This document shows positions 34,675 to 47,277 of a DNA stretch of 64,000 bases, in pieces. Every line of letters starts with the position of its first letter. Positions within the stretch are counted from its first letter, which is position 1. Origin of the DNA: Verticillium longisporum (taxonomy: Eukaryota > Ascomycota > Sordariomycetes > Glomerellales > Plectosphaerellaceae); contig JAETXT010000001.1 of assembly GCA_019188255.1 (NCBI GenBank), positions 4,030,001 to 4,094,000 of the forward strand. The letters are read 5' to 3'. Made by a program: the position numbers and the translations under genes. The notes below the pieces were generated by a model. The model was not told the origin of the DNA. It worked only from the letters and a program-made list of their open reading frames with translations, and did not search any database.

Positions 34675-37600
34675 ATGGAGAGTGATGGCGGCGAGCTCAC
34701 CCAACGTACTGATGCCCCCTCTCGTCTGCTCCCCGCTCATATCCTTACAAATCAGCTGAATAGCTAACATATCGCCCCTCACGGCTGCAGCGACCCAGAA
34801 TGTCCTGGATCCACGGCGTGTCGGCAAGCAAAACTCGGGCTTCTCCGACGATGACATTTCCGACATCATCTGCCTCCTCTACCCGTACTCCCCTTTTGCC
34901 CGCCAAGAGGTTCTCCGCATAGCCCAACACGACGCCATCCACATCCTCGGTCGCGAACAAGCCGCCGCCATCGAGCCCGACTATGACGAGGAGCACCAGG
35001 CCGACAACTTCCAGCTTGCGCCACCGAACACGGGTGATTATGCCCTCATCTTGAGGCTGTCGACGCTGGTCAAGGATCCGTTGCAGGGGTTTCAGTTTGG
35101 CCGGAACGCGTCGCGATGCGATGTGTGCTTCAGCAATGACCCTATGAAGAGACTATCCAATGTCCACTTTCGGATCTACGTGAACAAGTATGGTGTCGTC
35201 ATGCTGGAGGACCAGTCCACGAACGGGACCTTTGTGGACTCCAATCTCCTGAGGGGCAAGAATCCGAACGACAAGATGGATGTGCGGCGGACATTGAGTC
35301 ACGGCTCCAAGATCAAGATTCTGATGCATTCCGAGCAGCAGGATCTGGAGTTCCTTGTTCGGATACCCAAGCGCGAGGGGGAGTACGACAGAGCCTGGAT
35401 CCGAAATCTGGAAGACTACTTCGAGCGCATCGACGATCTGCAGAAAGAGGCTGCCGAAACAGTGGTACCTACCCCAGGAGGCGGGCATCCCGACCTCTTC
35501 TCTTCACCTAAAAATCGACCGCCGCCGGCGCAGCCGCCCAAGAGGATACCACTTCCGTCCGGCACGACCCAGGAGAACGTAGACCGGTTTCCGCGTGAGT
35601 GGCGTGGCTCTAACAAGTACAATAAGGTCGGCCAGATTGGCAAGGGCGCCTTCGCTATCGTCCACAAGGTCACGTCCAAGTTCGACGGCAAACCTTACGC
35701 AGCGAAAGAGCTGGAGAAGCGGCGGTTCATGAAGAATGGAGTTCTGGACCAGAAGGTCGAGAACGAGATGAGAATCATGCAGAAAGTTCATCATGCAAGT
35801 CTCGTTCCCCGACTTATGACCCGTGTGTACGACTAACATCTAAGCCAGAATAACGTGGTCCGCTACATCGAGCATTTTGATTGGGAGAATCGCTTGCTCA
35901 TCATCATCATGGAGTTTGTCCCCGGAGGTGACCTCGGCAGGCTCGTCGCTGAAAGGGGCATCCTCCCCGAAGTGTTGGTCCAGCGTATGGCCACTCAGCT
36001 GCTGAGCGCCATGGACTACCTACACGAGAACAACATAACGCATCGAGATGTGAAGCCCGACAATATCTTGGTCCAGTCGATCGACCCCTTTGAAGTCAAG
36101 CTGACCGACTTTGGCCTTTCCAAGATGGTCGATAACGAGCAGACTTTTCTGCGCACCTTCTGTGGCACACTCCTCTACTGTGCGCCAGAAGTATACTCTG
36201 AGTACCTCGAATACGATGACCATGGATTTCGACAGCCCCGGGGTAAGTCGCGGCGAGCCCCTCCTGGTCAACGTTACGATCATGCTATCGACATCTGGTC
36301 ACTCGGTGGTGTTCTCTTCTACGCCCTCACGGGCAAGCCACCGTATCCCGTGCGGAATGGTATCAGTTACTCAGAGTTGCTGCATCAGATCATGACCACG
36401 AAGCTTAACACTGAGCCATTGGTCGAGGCAGGGGTATCAGATGACGCAATAGGCTTTCTCGGCTCTATGCTGCAACGCCGCCCAGAACACCGAGCGACAG
36501 TGCACGATCTACAAGGCGACCCCTGGCTCAGCGGGCAGAAGCGTCCAGAGGATGCGGAGTCTCTGGACGAGGTTACGGATGACGACGAGAGCGAACTGCA
36601 GGTTGGAGCTTCGCAGCTAAGCATTCAGGAGGGGCAGAGCAGACGTCTTCCGCACGAGCCTCAATTCGAAGAAGTAATCGACGATGTCCTAGACGACTTT
36701 TTAGCCGAGGATTCAGAAAAAGAGAACGAGGATGAGAATGGCACATTTGGCCGTCCAGGCGCCGGCCCAAAGCTGTTTGGTGAGGTAAACATCTCAGCCG
36801 TTGGGAGCTCGGGGGTCATACCGGAGGGCCGGCTGAACATATCACTCCCCGGCTCCTCTCACAATGCACCCGAAGACAGCATGGAGACGGAGATCTTGGA
36901 TAGCCTAGGGTCTCATGAAGCTTCGACCATCGGCGGACATTCAAACAACGGCGCCCGCCTTTCTCTGTCAGGGGCAAACGGCCAGTCTAACGACCAGCTG
37001 CACAGTCTGGTGGAAAACGTTCGGTCACAGAGCCTAGGGGCATCCGAATCAGTCATTCTCGACACGACCATGAAGACTGTCAACGAGTCAGGCGTTAACG
37101 GCAGCTATTGGACCGCGAGCAAACGCAAACCCGCATACGATACGAGTGACGAGTTTGAGGAGTCAAGGCCGGGGAAACCGGTCGTCAAGCGACTTCGGTC
37201 GGAGGGCAATATCGAGGCCCTTGCTGATCAGGCCATGGAGGAGTTTACGCTTCTGGCTTCTGTACCGCTCGTCGAGAGGCTGAAGTCTGGCCGACAGATC
37301 GATGGTCCCCAGGACAAAACGTTCTTCTGGGAGGGACAGAACATGGGAACTTGGCATCTCGACTATCCAGAAATGACCGAGTTACAGCGACAAGTATTCA
37401 CGCAAGCGGCCGAGAGTCGCAAGGAGGTGTTTGCGCCAGGCAAATCAGGTCTCTGGGATCTGGCCATGAAATACTTCCCTCCTCATCAGGATGGTCTCGG
37501 GGACACGGAGCAGCCATTACTTCTGAACCCTGACGACAGGCCGCGCACCCTGCAACGCGATGTGAGGACCATGGCGGAACTCAGAGAAGCGAGCGCTCCA

Positions 37601-38499
37601 CCACCGACAGCGCCACCACCGGAAGAGGATGATCTGCCAGACACGCTACCTCCCGAGACCCAACGGATTGTGCCCATCATTGATGACGAGGTGCCCCAGC
37701 GTGCGTTGGCGGTGCTGGAATCCTCGCCTGGCTCTGTGGTGTCTGGCATCTCCGTTCCCGTACGAAATACATTTGTGTCCTGGGGCAGGGGACCTGAGAA
37801 CACAGCCGTGTACACACCAAAGACTGAACTTCGGGTTCCGAAATATGCCGTCAAGATACTGCTGTGGACAGAAGAGCTTGAGCCAACCAAACGGCAGGCC
37901 AGCAAGACTGTACACCCCTGGGACAGACAAGACGTGGACCCTACTAAGTATGGATTTTACCTGTCGACGAAAGCGACCATCGGCATCCACGTCAACGGCT
38001 GTCACCTCCCCTCACCGCGGCCAAGATCATCTTCGCTGCACTGGATTCAACTACACGACGGTGACGAGATTGTTGTCTGGGGCACAATGGACAATCCTGA
38101 GAAGACAAAGCTGATCTTCCGCTGCTTCTGGAGCGCTTCGTCACAGCCGCGTACGACCCCGGCCCGCCGCGCATCATCTCATCCTCTACGGCGCGCCGCC
38201 TTGAAGAGGCGTCGAGCAAGGCAGAGCGGCGCGCAAGGACGGACGCAGAGCGCCAGCGCCGCCTGGGCGACGCGGACCACGACTTTGCCGAGCGCAAGGC
38301 GAGAATCGACCGTGAGAGGGAGAGGACCATGATTTTCGAGAGGAGGGTGCTTGAGGCGAGGGACATGCTCGTCGCTGTCAAGGCGGGGGCGTCGCGGAGA
38401 GATTCGCCCGCCAGCGCGCCGGCAACGACAATCGCAAGGGGCTTGACGCCGTTGGGGGCGCCTTCGCCCAGGCTGGGTAGGGCGACTCCGGAGGTCTAA
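34675..38499 (+). CDS. RAD53/CHK2-type checkpoint kinase with two FHA domains (apparent 3' frameshift)
   Basis: Exons 34675..34705, 34791..35794 and 35849 onward. Residues 1-95 carry an N-terminal ELTQ phosphosite-like motif (ATM/ATR SQ/TQ type). FHA1 is at about 95-190 (FGRNASRCDVCF, LSNVHFRIY, DQSTNGTFVD). The Ser/Thr kinase spans about 285-560, with GQIGKGAFAIVHKV, AAKELEKR, ITHRDVKPDNILV, TDFGLSK, FCGTLLYCAPEVY and DIWSLGGVLF. A divergent FHA2 lies at about 1005-1085 (GIHVNGCHL, WIQLHDGDEIVVWG). By family it is a DNA-damage/replication checkpoint effector in the nucleus. Intron 2 is GC-AG (GCAAGT donor at 35795). In the conserved frame the protein stops at 38332, but the expected coiled-coil tail (ARRLEEASSKAERRAR onward) continues in another frame to a TAA at 38499. 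This is consistent with one missing base near the C run 38157..38160. Confidence 0.88.
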
Positions 38500-38819
38500 T
38501 CGGAATTTGGTCTCAGCTATCCATCATCGCCTTGTCACTAGGGTGGATTCATGAAAAGGGAGGGGGGGATTACAGGGCTCTTGAATATGGCGTTGCCTTG
38601 GGATCTGAGTTGCCTTCGGCAAATGGGCTCATACTCCATATGATTGGGATTTTACATACCCGTAGCGTATATACAGACAGCGCGAATAAGAATATAGATA
38701 TCATTACCTGACTGTGTGGCAGGCAGTACAACCAAGAGGCACATGCGGGTGTGGAGAAAACTTTTCGCATCGATGGACCTCTTCTTTTCTACGAAACTGA
38801 AAACTGACCAATCGTTATC
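38500..38819. other. Convergent intergenic region, no gene seen
   Basis: About 320 nt between the kinase and F-box 3' ends; presumably 3' UTRs. Confidence 0.6.
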
Positions 38820-39884
38820 TTAGTACAAACTATGTCGCAGGACGTCGACTTGACTTTTCGGCCCTTGAGACAGTCGCTTCCTGTGTGCCGTTCTCGCGGG
38901 CCCGTCTGTCTCCCACATGCGAGATACGGCTGTTCGAGGCCACTCGGTCATGTCTCTTTTAAAAGAAGACGTTTCGTCAGCAAGAGCCAACCACTTCCAC
39001 TCGGTATCCCTTCGGAAAGAACCAGCCAGGTGGAAACTATTAATCCGAATGCGGGCAGGCTGCGGTCCGGGGCCGTAATCCAGGGTCACCATGACCATGT
39101 AATCCGTGAGGCAGTGGAAGCAAAAGAGCTGTCCCTGCCGAACGTCCTGGTCCCTTTTTGCATCATAATATGTTTTCATCCAGAAATATGAACGCAGGTC
39201 TGGAGTGTTCGTCTTCCTATGGTTGCAAATCCAGTGCTCTTTCTCGTCGACGGCCTGCCAGAGGGTGTCCAGGTCGCTGCTCCTCATCTCGTGGTATACG
39301 ACGAGCATGAGCTCGCCCCGGACGACGTACATGGTGGTATAAATGGTCCAGCAGGGTTCTCTGCTGTCGCGATCGACGAACTCCGTTTCGTGTATGGTCA
39401 AGGGGATCCCCCTCGGGGCGCCGTAGAGGTGGCGGTTCATCATGGCGAGGCCGTGGTGGTACGGGAGGTTGTACCCGCCCGAGCCGACGCGGAGCCGCCC
39501 CTCGAGGCAGGGATAGCGCTCTCTGCGGCTCGACGACCGCAGGAGAAGGGAGAAATCATGGACCTTGCTGCAGAGGGTGCAATAGAGGTGCTGGTCGCCC
39601 ATGTCGCGCTCGAGGCGGAGCAGCAGGTCCTCTCGCTGGGCGCCGCGCGGGAGACGGGGGAGAGGCAGGGCTCTGTAGAGGCATTTGCAGCAGAGTGCTA
39701 GGGCTGTCATATCGCTGTCATCGAGGAACGTCGTGATGTGTAGGATCATCTCGAGGGGGAGCTGCAGGATGGTGTCATTCTGTTCCTGGTCGAGGTTCTG
39801 GAGGGAGGGATTGCAGGGGGCGACTTTCCTCCGCCGCCAGGCTTTTGTGATCGACCTCAGACATTTCCGGATTGTATTCGGCAT
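38820..39884 (-). CDS. F-box protein
   Basis: Single exon, 354 residues from ATG 39884. The open frame above it starts with TTG, so this Met is preferred. The F-box is at about residues 36-75 (LQLPLEMILHITTFLDDSDMTALALCCKCLYRAL) after a basic N-terminus (RKCLRSITKAWRRRK). Downstream there are no recognisable LRR or WD repeats. There are paired cysteines (YCTLCSKVHDF near 102, FCFHCLTDY near 267), which could bind metal. F-box proteins recruit targets to SCF ubiquitin ligases through Skp1; the target here is unknown. Fungal genomes carry many rapidly evolving genes of this type. Confidence 0.8.
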   Translation of the reverse strand: MPNTIRKCLRSITKAWRRRKVAPCNPSLQNLDQEQNDTILQLPLEMILHITTFLDDSDMTALALCCKCLYRALPLPRLPRGAQREDLLLRLERDMGDQHLYCTLCSKVHDFSLLLRSSSRRERYPCLEGRLRVGSGGYNLPYHHGLAMMNRHLYGAPRGIPLTIHETEFVDRDSREPCWTIYTTMYVVRGELMLVVYHEMRSSDLDTLWQAVDEKEHWICNHRKTNTPDLRSYFWMKTYYDAKRDQDVRQGQLFCFHCLTDYMVMVTLDYGPGPQPARIRINSFHLAGSFRRDTEWKWLALADETSSFKRDMTEWPRTAVSRMWETDGPARTAHRKRLSQGPKSQVDVLRHSLY

Positions 39885-41006
39885 GGTCGTGGATCGAACG
39901 TAAGGCAAGTGAAGGCAGGTTACCTATGTGTAGACGGGAGAGGAATTTGAAGGGGTTTCTGACAACAATGAGAAGCTAGCCTGCCCTTCGCGGTGCCACG
40001 TGCTGCCGGTGCTGGAGCAGATTTCCGTTGACTGTGAACCTGTATGGAAGTCAGTTCGAGTTGAAGTAGGATGGGCGGAATCCAAGAGGTTTATGCACCA
40101 TCAAGGCAGATGCTTTCTTCGTCCTGGCCGTAAGAATACTTCATTTTGGAACTTTGAAGGGTCGGGCACCCTTGCTGCAAACTGTAAATACTGGACAAGC
40201 TGAGGCACACCCTCGAGGAGAATTGCATCACGGCAACTTTGGCATTCCCGCGGAGCCATTGAGCGTCTTGTACGTATTGCCCGCCCTGGGGGAGAGGTGA
40301 TTTGGTGCTTCCGGGTCAAAATGTGCTACGTGTTGTGAGGAGACTGGATGTATCGCGACTGTCAGCCCCTATTCCAGCATACCCATCAGTACTTAGCCAC
40401 TGGAAATAACCTCCTGCGAAGCGGAACTCTCACCTTCTTGGTATTTCATCGTGTCTCCCGCAGCAGCGCTCAGTCGAAGCCAAGAGTTGGTATCTTGGAT
40501 GCTTGCTGGCGTGACCATAGACAGGAAACCAGAACAAGTGCCAGGGCAAGTTTGGTGATTCTGTCGCTACCCGCGGCCTGTTTCATATGTGACATGCCAG
40601 CACCCGTCTGCACATCCTGGCTTGCGAGGACCAGAACGTGTTTTCTATTTGTACCGAGCATGTGGGTGGTGTCTCCCTGCTGCTTACCTGTTCTTGCCCT
40701 CGGATATTCTGTTTACTCTATCGCTCCTGACCTAGCCCATCTGCTTGGCCATTCCAATCATTCACTTTGCCAATCTAGTACCATGAAATGGGCATGAAAG
40801 CTCCGTTCATCAACCTGAACCATCATCTGTATTTCTAGTGTCCCTGAGATCTCTTTGAGTGGTGCATGGGAGGCAAGTGCGACCCATCACGCCTTCCTCG
40901 TAAGCTACTCCTTGATAGCAGGAGCGTCTCAGTCAACCCGACCCTTGACCACTTGTCTTTCGATAAATCACACGAGGCCTCGCCAGTGTACCTTACCAAC
41001 CCTCAA
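39885..41006. other. Intergenic region upstream of the F-box and small membrane protein genes
   Basis: About 1.1 kb between divergent genes. A 149-codon frame at 40348-40797 is cysteine- and leucine-rich but has no domain or coding signature I trust. Confidence 0.5.
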
Positions 41007-42287
41007 ATGGCCTCCTTCTTCATCTCCTGGGAGCTGTGGCAGCAGATGACATTTGTGGGTGATCGAATGACTGGCACCCAGCGGCTAGAGACCGGAGACT
41101 GACGATTGCAGTGCCTCGGTGCGGCCATTTGTCTTGTTTTTGTTGCCGGATATTGGAAGCTCTGCTGGACTCATCAGTATGTCAAGAAACAGGAGGCTGT
41201 TGACGAAGAGAGGCGAACACACGACTTGGAAATGCGCAAGTCGGGCCTGCCAGCGATGAACAAAGTCACTGAAATTCCCTTTGGCGTCCGAGCCATTCAG
41301 AGCGGCATCCAAGTCGACGGCATCTGGATCTCCAGCCATTCTTTGCCCACAGAAACCCAATCGACGCTCGTGTCGATGGACATTTCGATCCCAGGGCGGA
41401 GCAACGCAAAAGGAAAAGGACTGGATACGATGGCCCCGGTACTCGCACTGCCCTCACCGCATACAAGTACCCTTGCAGATGACTCCAGAATTGAGCAGCC
41501 CTTGACCTTCGACCTGCATTATTCTCTTCAGACTTTCCATCCAGACGCTTTGAAGACGTACCGACCACCGGCCCCTCTAGTCTCCGAAAAGGAAAACTCC
41601 ACCCCCACTGAGCGAGACGCGCTGGGACACTCGAAAGAAAGCGACTCACAGGCAAGGACTGTACTTCAAACGTACGTTCCGATTGCCGCACAAATCGCCG
41701 AGGCACTCGACGACTCTCGTCAGATGCGCGACGCTGTTTCCGCTGCGTCTTGTGACCGCGAAACAACCGACACCAACAAGTCGATACCGATTCCTGCAAA
41801 TAAATATCAGACCGCTGGCCCCCGGCGTCCGACTCATCATTCTGAAAGACGCTTGCCTGCAGTTGGCGTGCTAACGCCGAGCTCGCATCATGCCATCGAC
41901 GGCTCGAACATCACGCGCTTATTGAACAAGGCAGCCGCTCACGTAGCGTACCCCGAAGGCACCGGTGCTGTTGTGGTCCCGGAGCCCTGGACACCGCCTG
42001 AGCCGGGAGCCAGTCATCCCACTGAGTCAGGACACCAGCACCAAAGAAGCCGGCCTACGATACCATCGCCCACATTTGCACCGGGCGACGTGCACGCAAA
42101 CCGATCGCGACGCATTGTGAATCCTGGATTCGAGGTCCTTCCCGCCGGTACATTTGCCGCTGGACAGAACAGCAGTGGGGATGATGCGGACGCTGAGGAG
42201 TCATGGCGGCATAGGCGTCCGAGGAGGCTGTCTCTGGGAGGAAAGGCGAAACTGCGGAAGAGCCCACCGAGCACGAGCCGCGGATAG
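41007..42287 (+). CDS. Fungal hypothetical protein with N-terminal membrane anchor
   Basis: Two exons (41007..41054, 41112..42287) joined in phase 0 by a 57-nt intron (GTGGGT ... TTGCAG); 407 residues. The joined N-terminus reads WELWQQMTF then CLGAAICLVFVAGYWKLCW, a single hydrophobic segment at about residues 17-35 near the N-terminus. A charged helix follows (HQYVKKQEAVDEERRTHDLEMRKSGLP), then a long disordered S/T/P-rich region and a basic C-terminal RRHRPRRLSLGGKAKLRK. This layout is shared by an uncharacterised family of filamentous fungi as far as I recall; no function is known to me. An in-frame ATG at 40866 would add 47 unconvincing residues. Confidence 0.72.
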
Positions 42288-42632
42288 GTGATGGGAGACC
42301 GCGCGGGCCTTTTCAATGATCGATCCAACAAGCATATAAACATCTGGGTACCGCAAAAGGGGGTAGCTTTTCGTCAAAAGACAAAAACATACAACACCGG
42401 GGATTCGCCGGTGGTCACCCACCCGACTACTGGTCCGGCCCTTACTGGTTTATCAAAGGGAGAGCGGACGGGATCCCGAGCTTTCCAGTAGGTATGGTCG
42501 TATGTGGCAGTCAGTGCTTCGTGGGCAGTTCATGTTGCATGCTGTCAGGCGAGACGTGAAGCGTATTGGATTCGCGAACTAGAGACAATCAATATCAACG
42601 CTGGGTGATTACAATTTGGCTATCCCACCACC
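42288..42632. other. Convergent intergenic region, no gene seen
   Basis: About 345 nt between two 3' ends; presumably 3' UTRs. Confidence 0.6.
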
Positions 42633-45419
42633 TCAATAAGGCCCGCGGTACTCCGCCGTCTGGCCTGTGCCATAGCCGGACCTATACCCATCCTCAACCT
42701 CTACACCGAGCTGCTCGCCCCTCATTCCCAACACGTTACCGTAGAACCACCGCCCACCAAGCTCCTTGATCCTCTTCCTCCTCTCCTTTTTGTCCATGGC
42801 CGCCACACCGCCGAGGCCTGACACCCACCTCGACTCGGAAACATACCACATGGCGCCACCAACACTCCGGGGATCGACAGGCATGTCAGGCCAACGGATG
42901 AATAGGCTGCCGACCACGACAGCGGCCATGAGTACGAGCAATCCGGCGCTTGTTCTCGCGCAAATGTCGTGCGTCAGCTTTGTCTGCGTCAGGTTGTAGG
43001 GCACGTTCGCCAGCAGAATAGGCAGGAACTCGGACAAGACGGCCATGAGCGCCACGACGAACAGCACAGGGTCGCCAGTACGGATACCAGTCGCGATGCC
43101 AGAGAACGAGTTGGTCGGAAGCGTGACGAGGATCGAGCGGCGCGCGGGCTGGGCTCGCTTGGCCATGAGTCGGTAAGGGGCGATGACGGCGACACCTAGA
43201 CAAGCCAATGTCAGTCAAACAACACGGAAACGCAAACTTTTCGCAACGACAAGAAACTTACTGCAGAAAAGACACTCGGAGGCAAAGATGACAATGACGC
43301 CCAGGCCCGAGAAGACGAAACGCCCGCCAAACCTCTGGCTGTCGACGAAGCGCTGCAGATCGCGCGGCAGCTTCTTGGTGATGTGATAGTACAGTACGAG
43401 CGCCGCGATGCCGCAGAGCACAACGACGAACAGGATGCGCCACCACCACGCCAACGCGTTGAGGTGGTTGGGCGGCTCCTGCCGCCTGGCGGCCGGATGA
43501 AGCGTCTCCGCCTCGATCAGCTGGCCGTCCCAGGCGCCGGCGCCGTGCTGGCCCTGCAGGTTCCTGCCGGCCTCGTCGACGAGGACGAGGCCGTACTCGT
43601 CGCGGCCGTCGGCGTCGCGGTACCAGCCCATGGCGTAGTGCTTCTCGGCGACGACGGACTTGACGTCTTCATTTGACGAGCGCACGTCCGGATTGCGGGC
43701 GAGGGCCGCCATGCCGGCGACGCACCAGGGATCGGCAAAGACGCCGGAGCGCCAGCGGGCGAGAACGCCGAGGAGCACGAGGACGAGAAGCGCCAGCACG
43801 GCCAGCATGGCGATGAGGACGCCGCTGGCGACGGTGTTGATGCCGAGCTTGAGGCCGCAACCGTCAATCGCGTTGGCGCTGCATTGGCCGTGGATCTTCA
43901 TGCCGATGGCTTCGGTGGCGACGGGGGTCAGGAAAGCTGAGATGCAGACCAGCAGAGTCGTAAGGCCGGTCGCCGGATATGATTTGCCCATGAGCTTGAA
44001 GGGCAAGAAAAAGCCGCCCCAGCCCTCAAAGTGCAGGTTGAGAGATGCCGGACCGGACACGCCACGCGATTGTGATAGGGCCTCAAACGGGTGATAGAGC
44101 TTGGCGGCGCAGTCGAGAGCACGAATAGGGATGCCGAGGAGAATGGCGAGGATAGGCGGCAGGAACTTGCCGAGGAAGTAGCTGACGGCGCTGAATGACA
44201 GAGTCGTCGTCTCGACGACGATACGATCTGCCGATGAGGTCGGCGTCGATACCGATGTCAGAACGGTACGAGTCGGCGGCAGAGTCGTTACGCGGATGGT
44301 TGGGCTTGGAGTTGACACAATGGTAATGGGCTGGCCATTGGCATCAGCCGTCACAATACTCGTTGGTACACCAAGGTCTGTCTCTGTGACGACCTTGCCG
44401 GCTACATCGCTCGTAACAAGCTTGGTCACAGGCATGCCGTCTTCTCCCTTGGAGAGGGTCCTGCCATCAGCACGAACCGTGTAGATGTTGATGAGCGTCG
44501 TTGTGCCTGTCGAAACATAGATCTGGGGCGGGCCAGTCCTCGTCCGGACTATTTCGGAGGCCGTTTGGCCGGCGGGGATGGTCGCAAGAACAATGGTGGT
44601 GCGGGATACTGTGTTGGTTGCAGTCGCCTCAACTGTCGCTTCGATTGTGTTTTCGTTTATAATCGTTGATACAGAGCCATCGGACAGTGTCGAAAAGTCG
44701 GTGGTCTGCACCACTTGTGATGTGACAACACTCGTGACTACCGTCTCCGTGTCGATGATAGTCGTCGTGATGTCGGTGATGATCTCTGAATCGATGGTTA
44801 CTTGAACGGTCTCAGTCTCCACGATGCTGGAACCGGGTATCGTGACGGTGGTCGTGAATTCTGACGATGTCTCCTCTGTCGTCGTACGCAGTCTAGCGGC
44901 AGCATCACCGTTATCGTCGTCATTTCCATTGCCAACTGTTTCCGTAGGCTCGGGTGCTGGCTCCGGGACAGCCTCAGGCGTTGCTTCAGGATTAGGCGTT
45001 GCTTCAGGATTTGGCGCTGCTTCAGTCGGCACCGGACTCGGCACGGCATCTTGCCTGATATGAAGTATGTCCTCGCCCACATTCGAATTCACGAAGCTTC
45101 TCTCGTCCAAGACTTGCCGTTGCTCGATCGTTGCCGTGCTGTCGGTTCCCTTCAATGATCGCTGTGTCCAGGCAACCAAGCCCATGGCGGCAAGGAGCAG
45201 TAGAAGGAGACACGATACAAAAGGCCATCGCATGGAGATTGGGCGATAGTCAGCCTTTGTCCGTCTCCTCTTGTCCTCCGTCTCTTCTGATGGAAAGCCT
45301 TGTTGGGGTTTGACTTCGGTGACACCCTGCATCGAATAGTGTTTGTACTGCTCCCGAGCCGACAGCTCCTCCGCCAGCACCTCCGGGCGGTTCGGCTCAT
45401 ACTGTGGTGGTTGATGCAT
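42633..45419 (-). CDS. DUF3433 polytopic membrane protein with S/T-rich extracellular region
   Basis: Two exons (43262..45419, 42633..43195); GTAAGT donor, CTAG acceptor, 66-nt intron, phase 1; 906 residues. A cytosolic N-terminus (MHQPPQYEPNRPEVLAEEL) and a basic patch lead into a first helix (WPFVSCLLLLLLAAMGLVAW). A long region follows that is rich in T, V, S and E with repeated TTT/VET motifs, probably an O-glycosylated ectodomain. Then come DUF3433-like blocks with further helices (YFLGKFLPPILAILLG, GVLIAMLAVLALLVLVLL, ILFVVVLCGIAALVLYY, GVIVIFASECLFC) and a second set in exon 2. Function is unknown; the family is fungal and found at the cell periphery by prediction only. ATG 45419 is the first Met giving this topology, although the frame is open to 45689. 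Confidence 0.82.
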
Positions 45420-47277
45420 GGTGGGTTGAAGCAGGCCACAATGCCTCGCTCGTAGCTTAGATGACTTGCTCAATCGTTCTCCGAAATCGAGTAGGGCCAA
45501 GATGTACTTCAAAATCCAAACCCCCAGCTGGCGTGCCAGGGGGTTAGGAGGGCGAGCCAAGCAATATGAAGGAGCCACGAGCAACCCATGCCCCATACAA
45601 TACAATCTTCCTCTCCCTTTCCGCCTGGGTGCCCTCTCGTGGCTGCATTCGGTAGTGAGAGGCGACCCAGCCGCAGACTCACAACCCAATTTCTGAGGGC
45701 TAGACTTCCCAAAGCTAGCGAGGGTCTAGAGCTCAGCTGTGGCTGCACCGCCATCGACCGCCAAGCCAGTGCCGTCTCATGGCTTGTCTACCAGCAAGGG
45801 CTCTGAGTGGCCCACCAGCGAGGGCTTGAGTGTCTAGCTCCCCCTTTTTGGGGTGTCAGAGGCTCAGCTGGATGGGGCCAGACGGGCTTGCTGTGCTATT
45901 GGGCTTGGCAACCAGAACGTGCTAGACTGGGTATGAAGAGGGTTAGCGCAGATGCAAGCCAGGTTGTCGGGTTGGGGGATTGCCGGTAGGGCTGAGCATC
46001 TCTGTTGTAGTTTTTCCAGGCGAGGCTGCCTGAACGGGCTAGAACTGGCGTTATGCTTCTTTACGCGAGAGGGTGTTGGAGGGGAGGGGGGGGGCTGTGG
46101 TTGGGATCTGGCATGCTCGTCGTGGCACCACCGAGCGTTATCCAACGGGGGAGTCCGTGGGCATCTGGCCCCATGGCTCAGGCCCTTATTGGATCTGGCT
46201 ACGACCTTTCTTTAAGCTTGTTTTAGGGCGAAAGTCCCATGTCTTCATCTGAAGGCCTGTAAAAAAAAACTGCGAAGCTCGTTCCTCGTCAATTGAGCCC
46301 ACCAGGAGCAGCCAGCGGCTTGCGCCCCAGCGATCGTTCTTGAGACAGCTTGTCTCACATTGAAAGGCCTTAGTCACGACCCTTGTCTGTTATGCTTTCG
46401 CCAGACCATCATCGGTTGCCGTCGTGGGCACGTTCACGGCCTGTAGTTCTTGAGGGGACCAATGATTGCGACTGCGGCCTGACAGAATCGCGGGGTCGAA
46501 CATACAGACATTGATGAAGATCATGTGCTCGTTCTATCCGATCGGTACCAATGAGCCGTCATAGGGAGGAAATGCGCATGGCCGAGGAATTGAATGATGG
46601 GTGGGCTAGATGTGCGCGACCACCCTAGCCTTGGAGTTTGACGACCACATCTTTTCGTGTCCAGCGAACTGACAAGCCATCATTGACTTAGCTGCTACGG
46701 ACGATATGAGAAGCAGAAGGTACTCAGATATTTCAAATGCATTCGTCGTGGTTATGCCGTGAATGGTCTCCAAGTCGGCTTGGCTAGATACAGTACCCAG
46801 TAGCCTGGATTACAGTGATCGAGATCCATCGTTTTGGCCGCAATAGGTCCCTGAAGCAAGATTCTCAGCCACCGGTCTTCACTAATCAGATTTAATCATA
46901 GCTCAAGGCCCACAGTAGCTCCTCATCTGGCGGCTGTGCAGATGGCTTGCGAACCTCGGTACTGGTAGGACGCGAATCGCTCGATGCAGCTTTTTTATCC
47001 CTGGCATGGATTGAAGGCCTGCTTTCTTGGACAACCGGAGATTTGGGATGTTATTCATGGCTGTGCATATGCCAACAAAAGTGGATACTCGATGAGATCA
47101 AGGCCGAAAATATGCACTAATATGACCAAGAGACAAGTGCCTGATCGGAGTCAATCTCGAATCCGATCATCGACTATGCGTGGCTGCTGGTAAGCAAATC
47201 ATCCCATATTTTTCTACACCAAGTGGCATTGCGAGCTGAGCAAGACTGGCCTATGATTTTTTCCATCAACACAACAT
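45420..47277. other. Intergenic region between the DUF3433 gene and the catabolic cluster
   Basis: About 1.86 kb. Includes the DUF3433 promoter and leader, a G-rich patch near 46080, and the 3' side of the first Dabb gene. Several short frames, none supported. Confidence 0.55.

Noticed and set aside
40348..40797. 149-codon frame between the F-box and small membrane protein genes
   Set aside because: No domain, no plausible signal or membrane topology, and nothing on sequence inspection supports coding.
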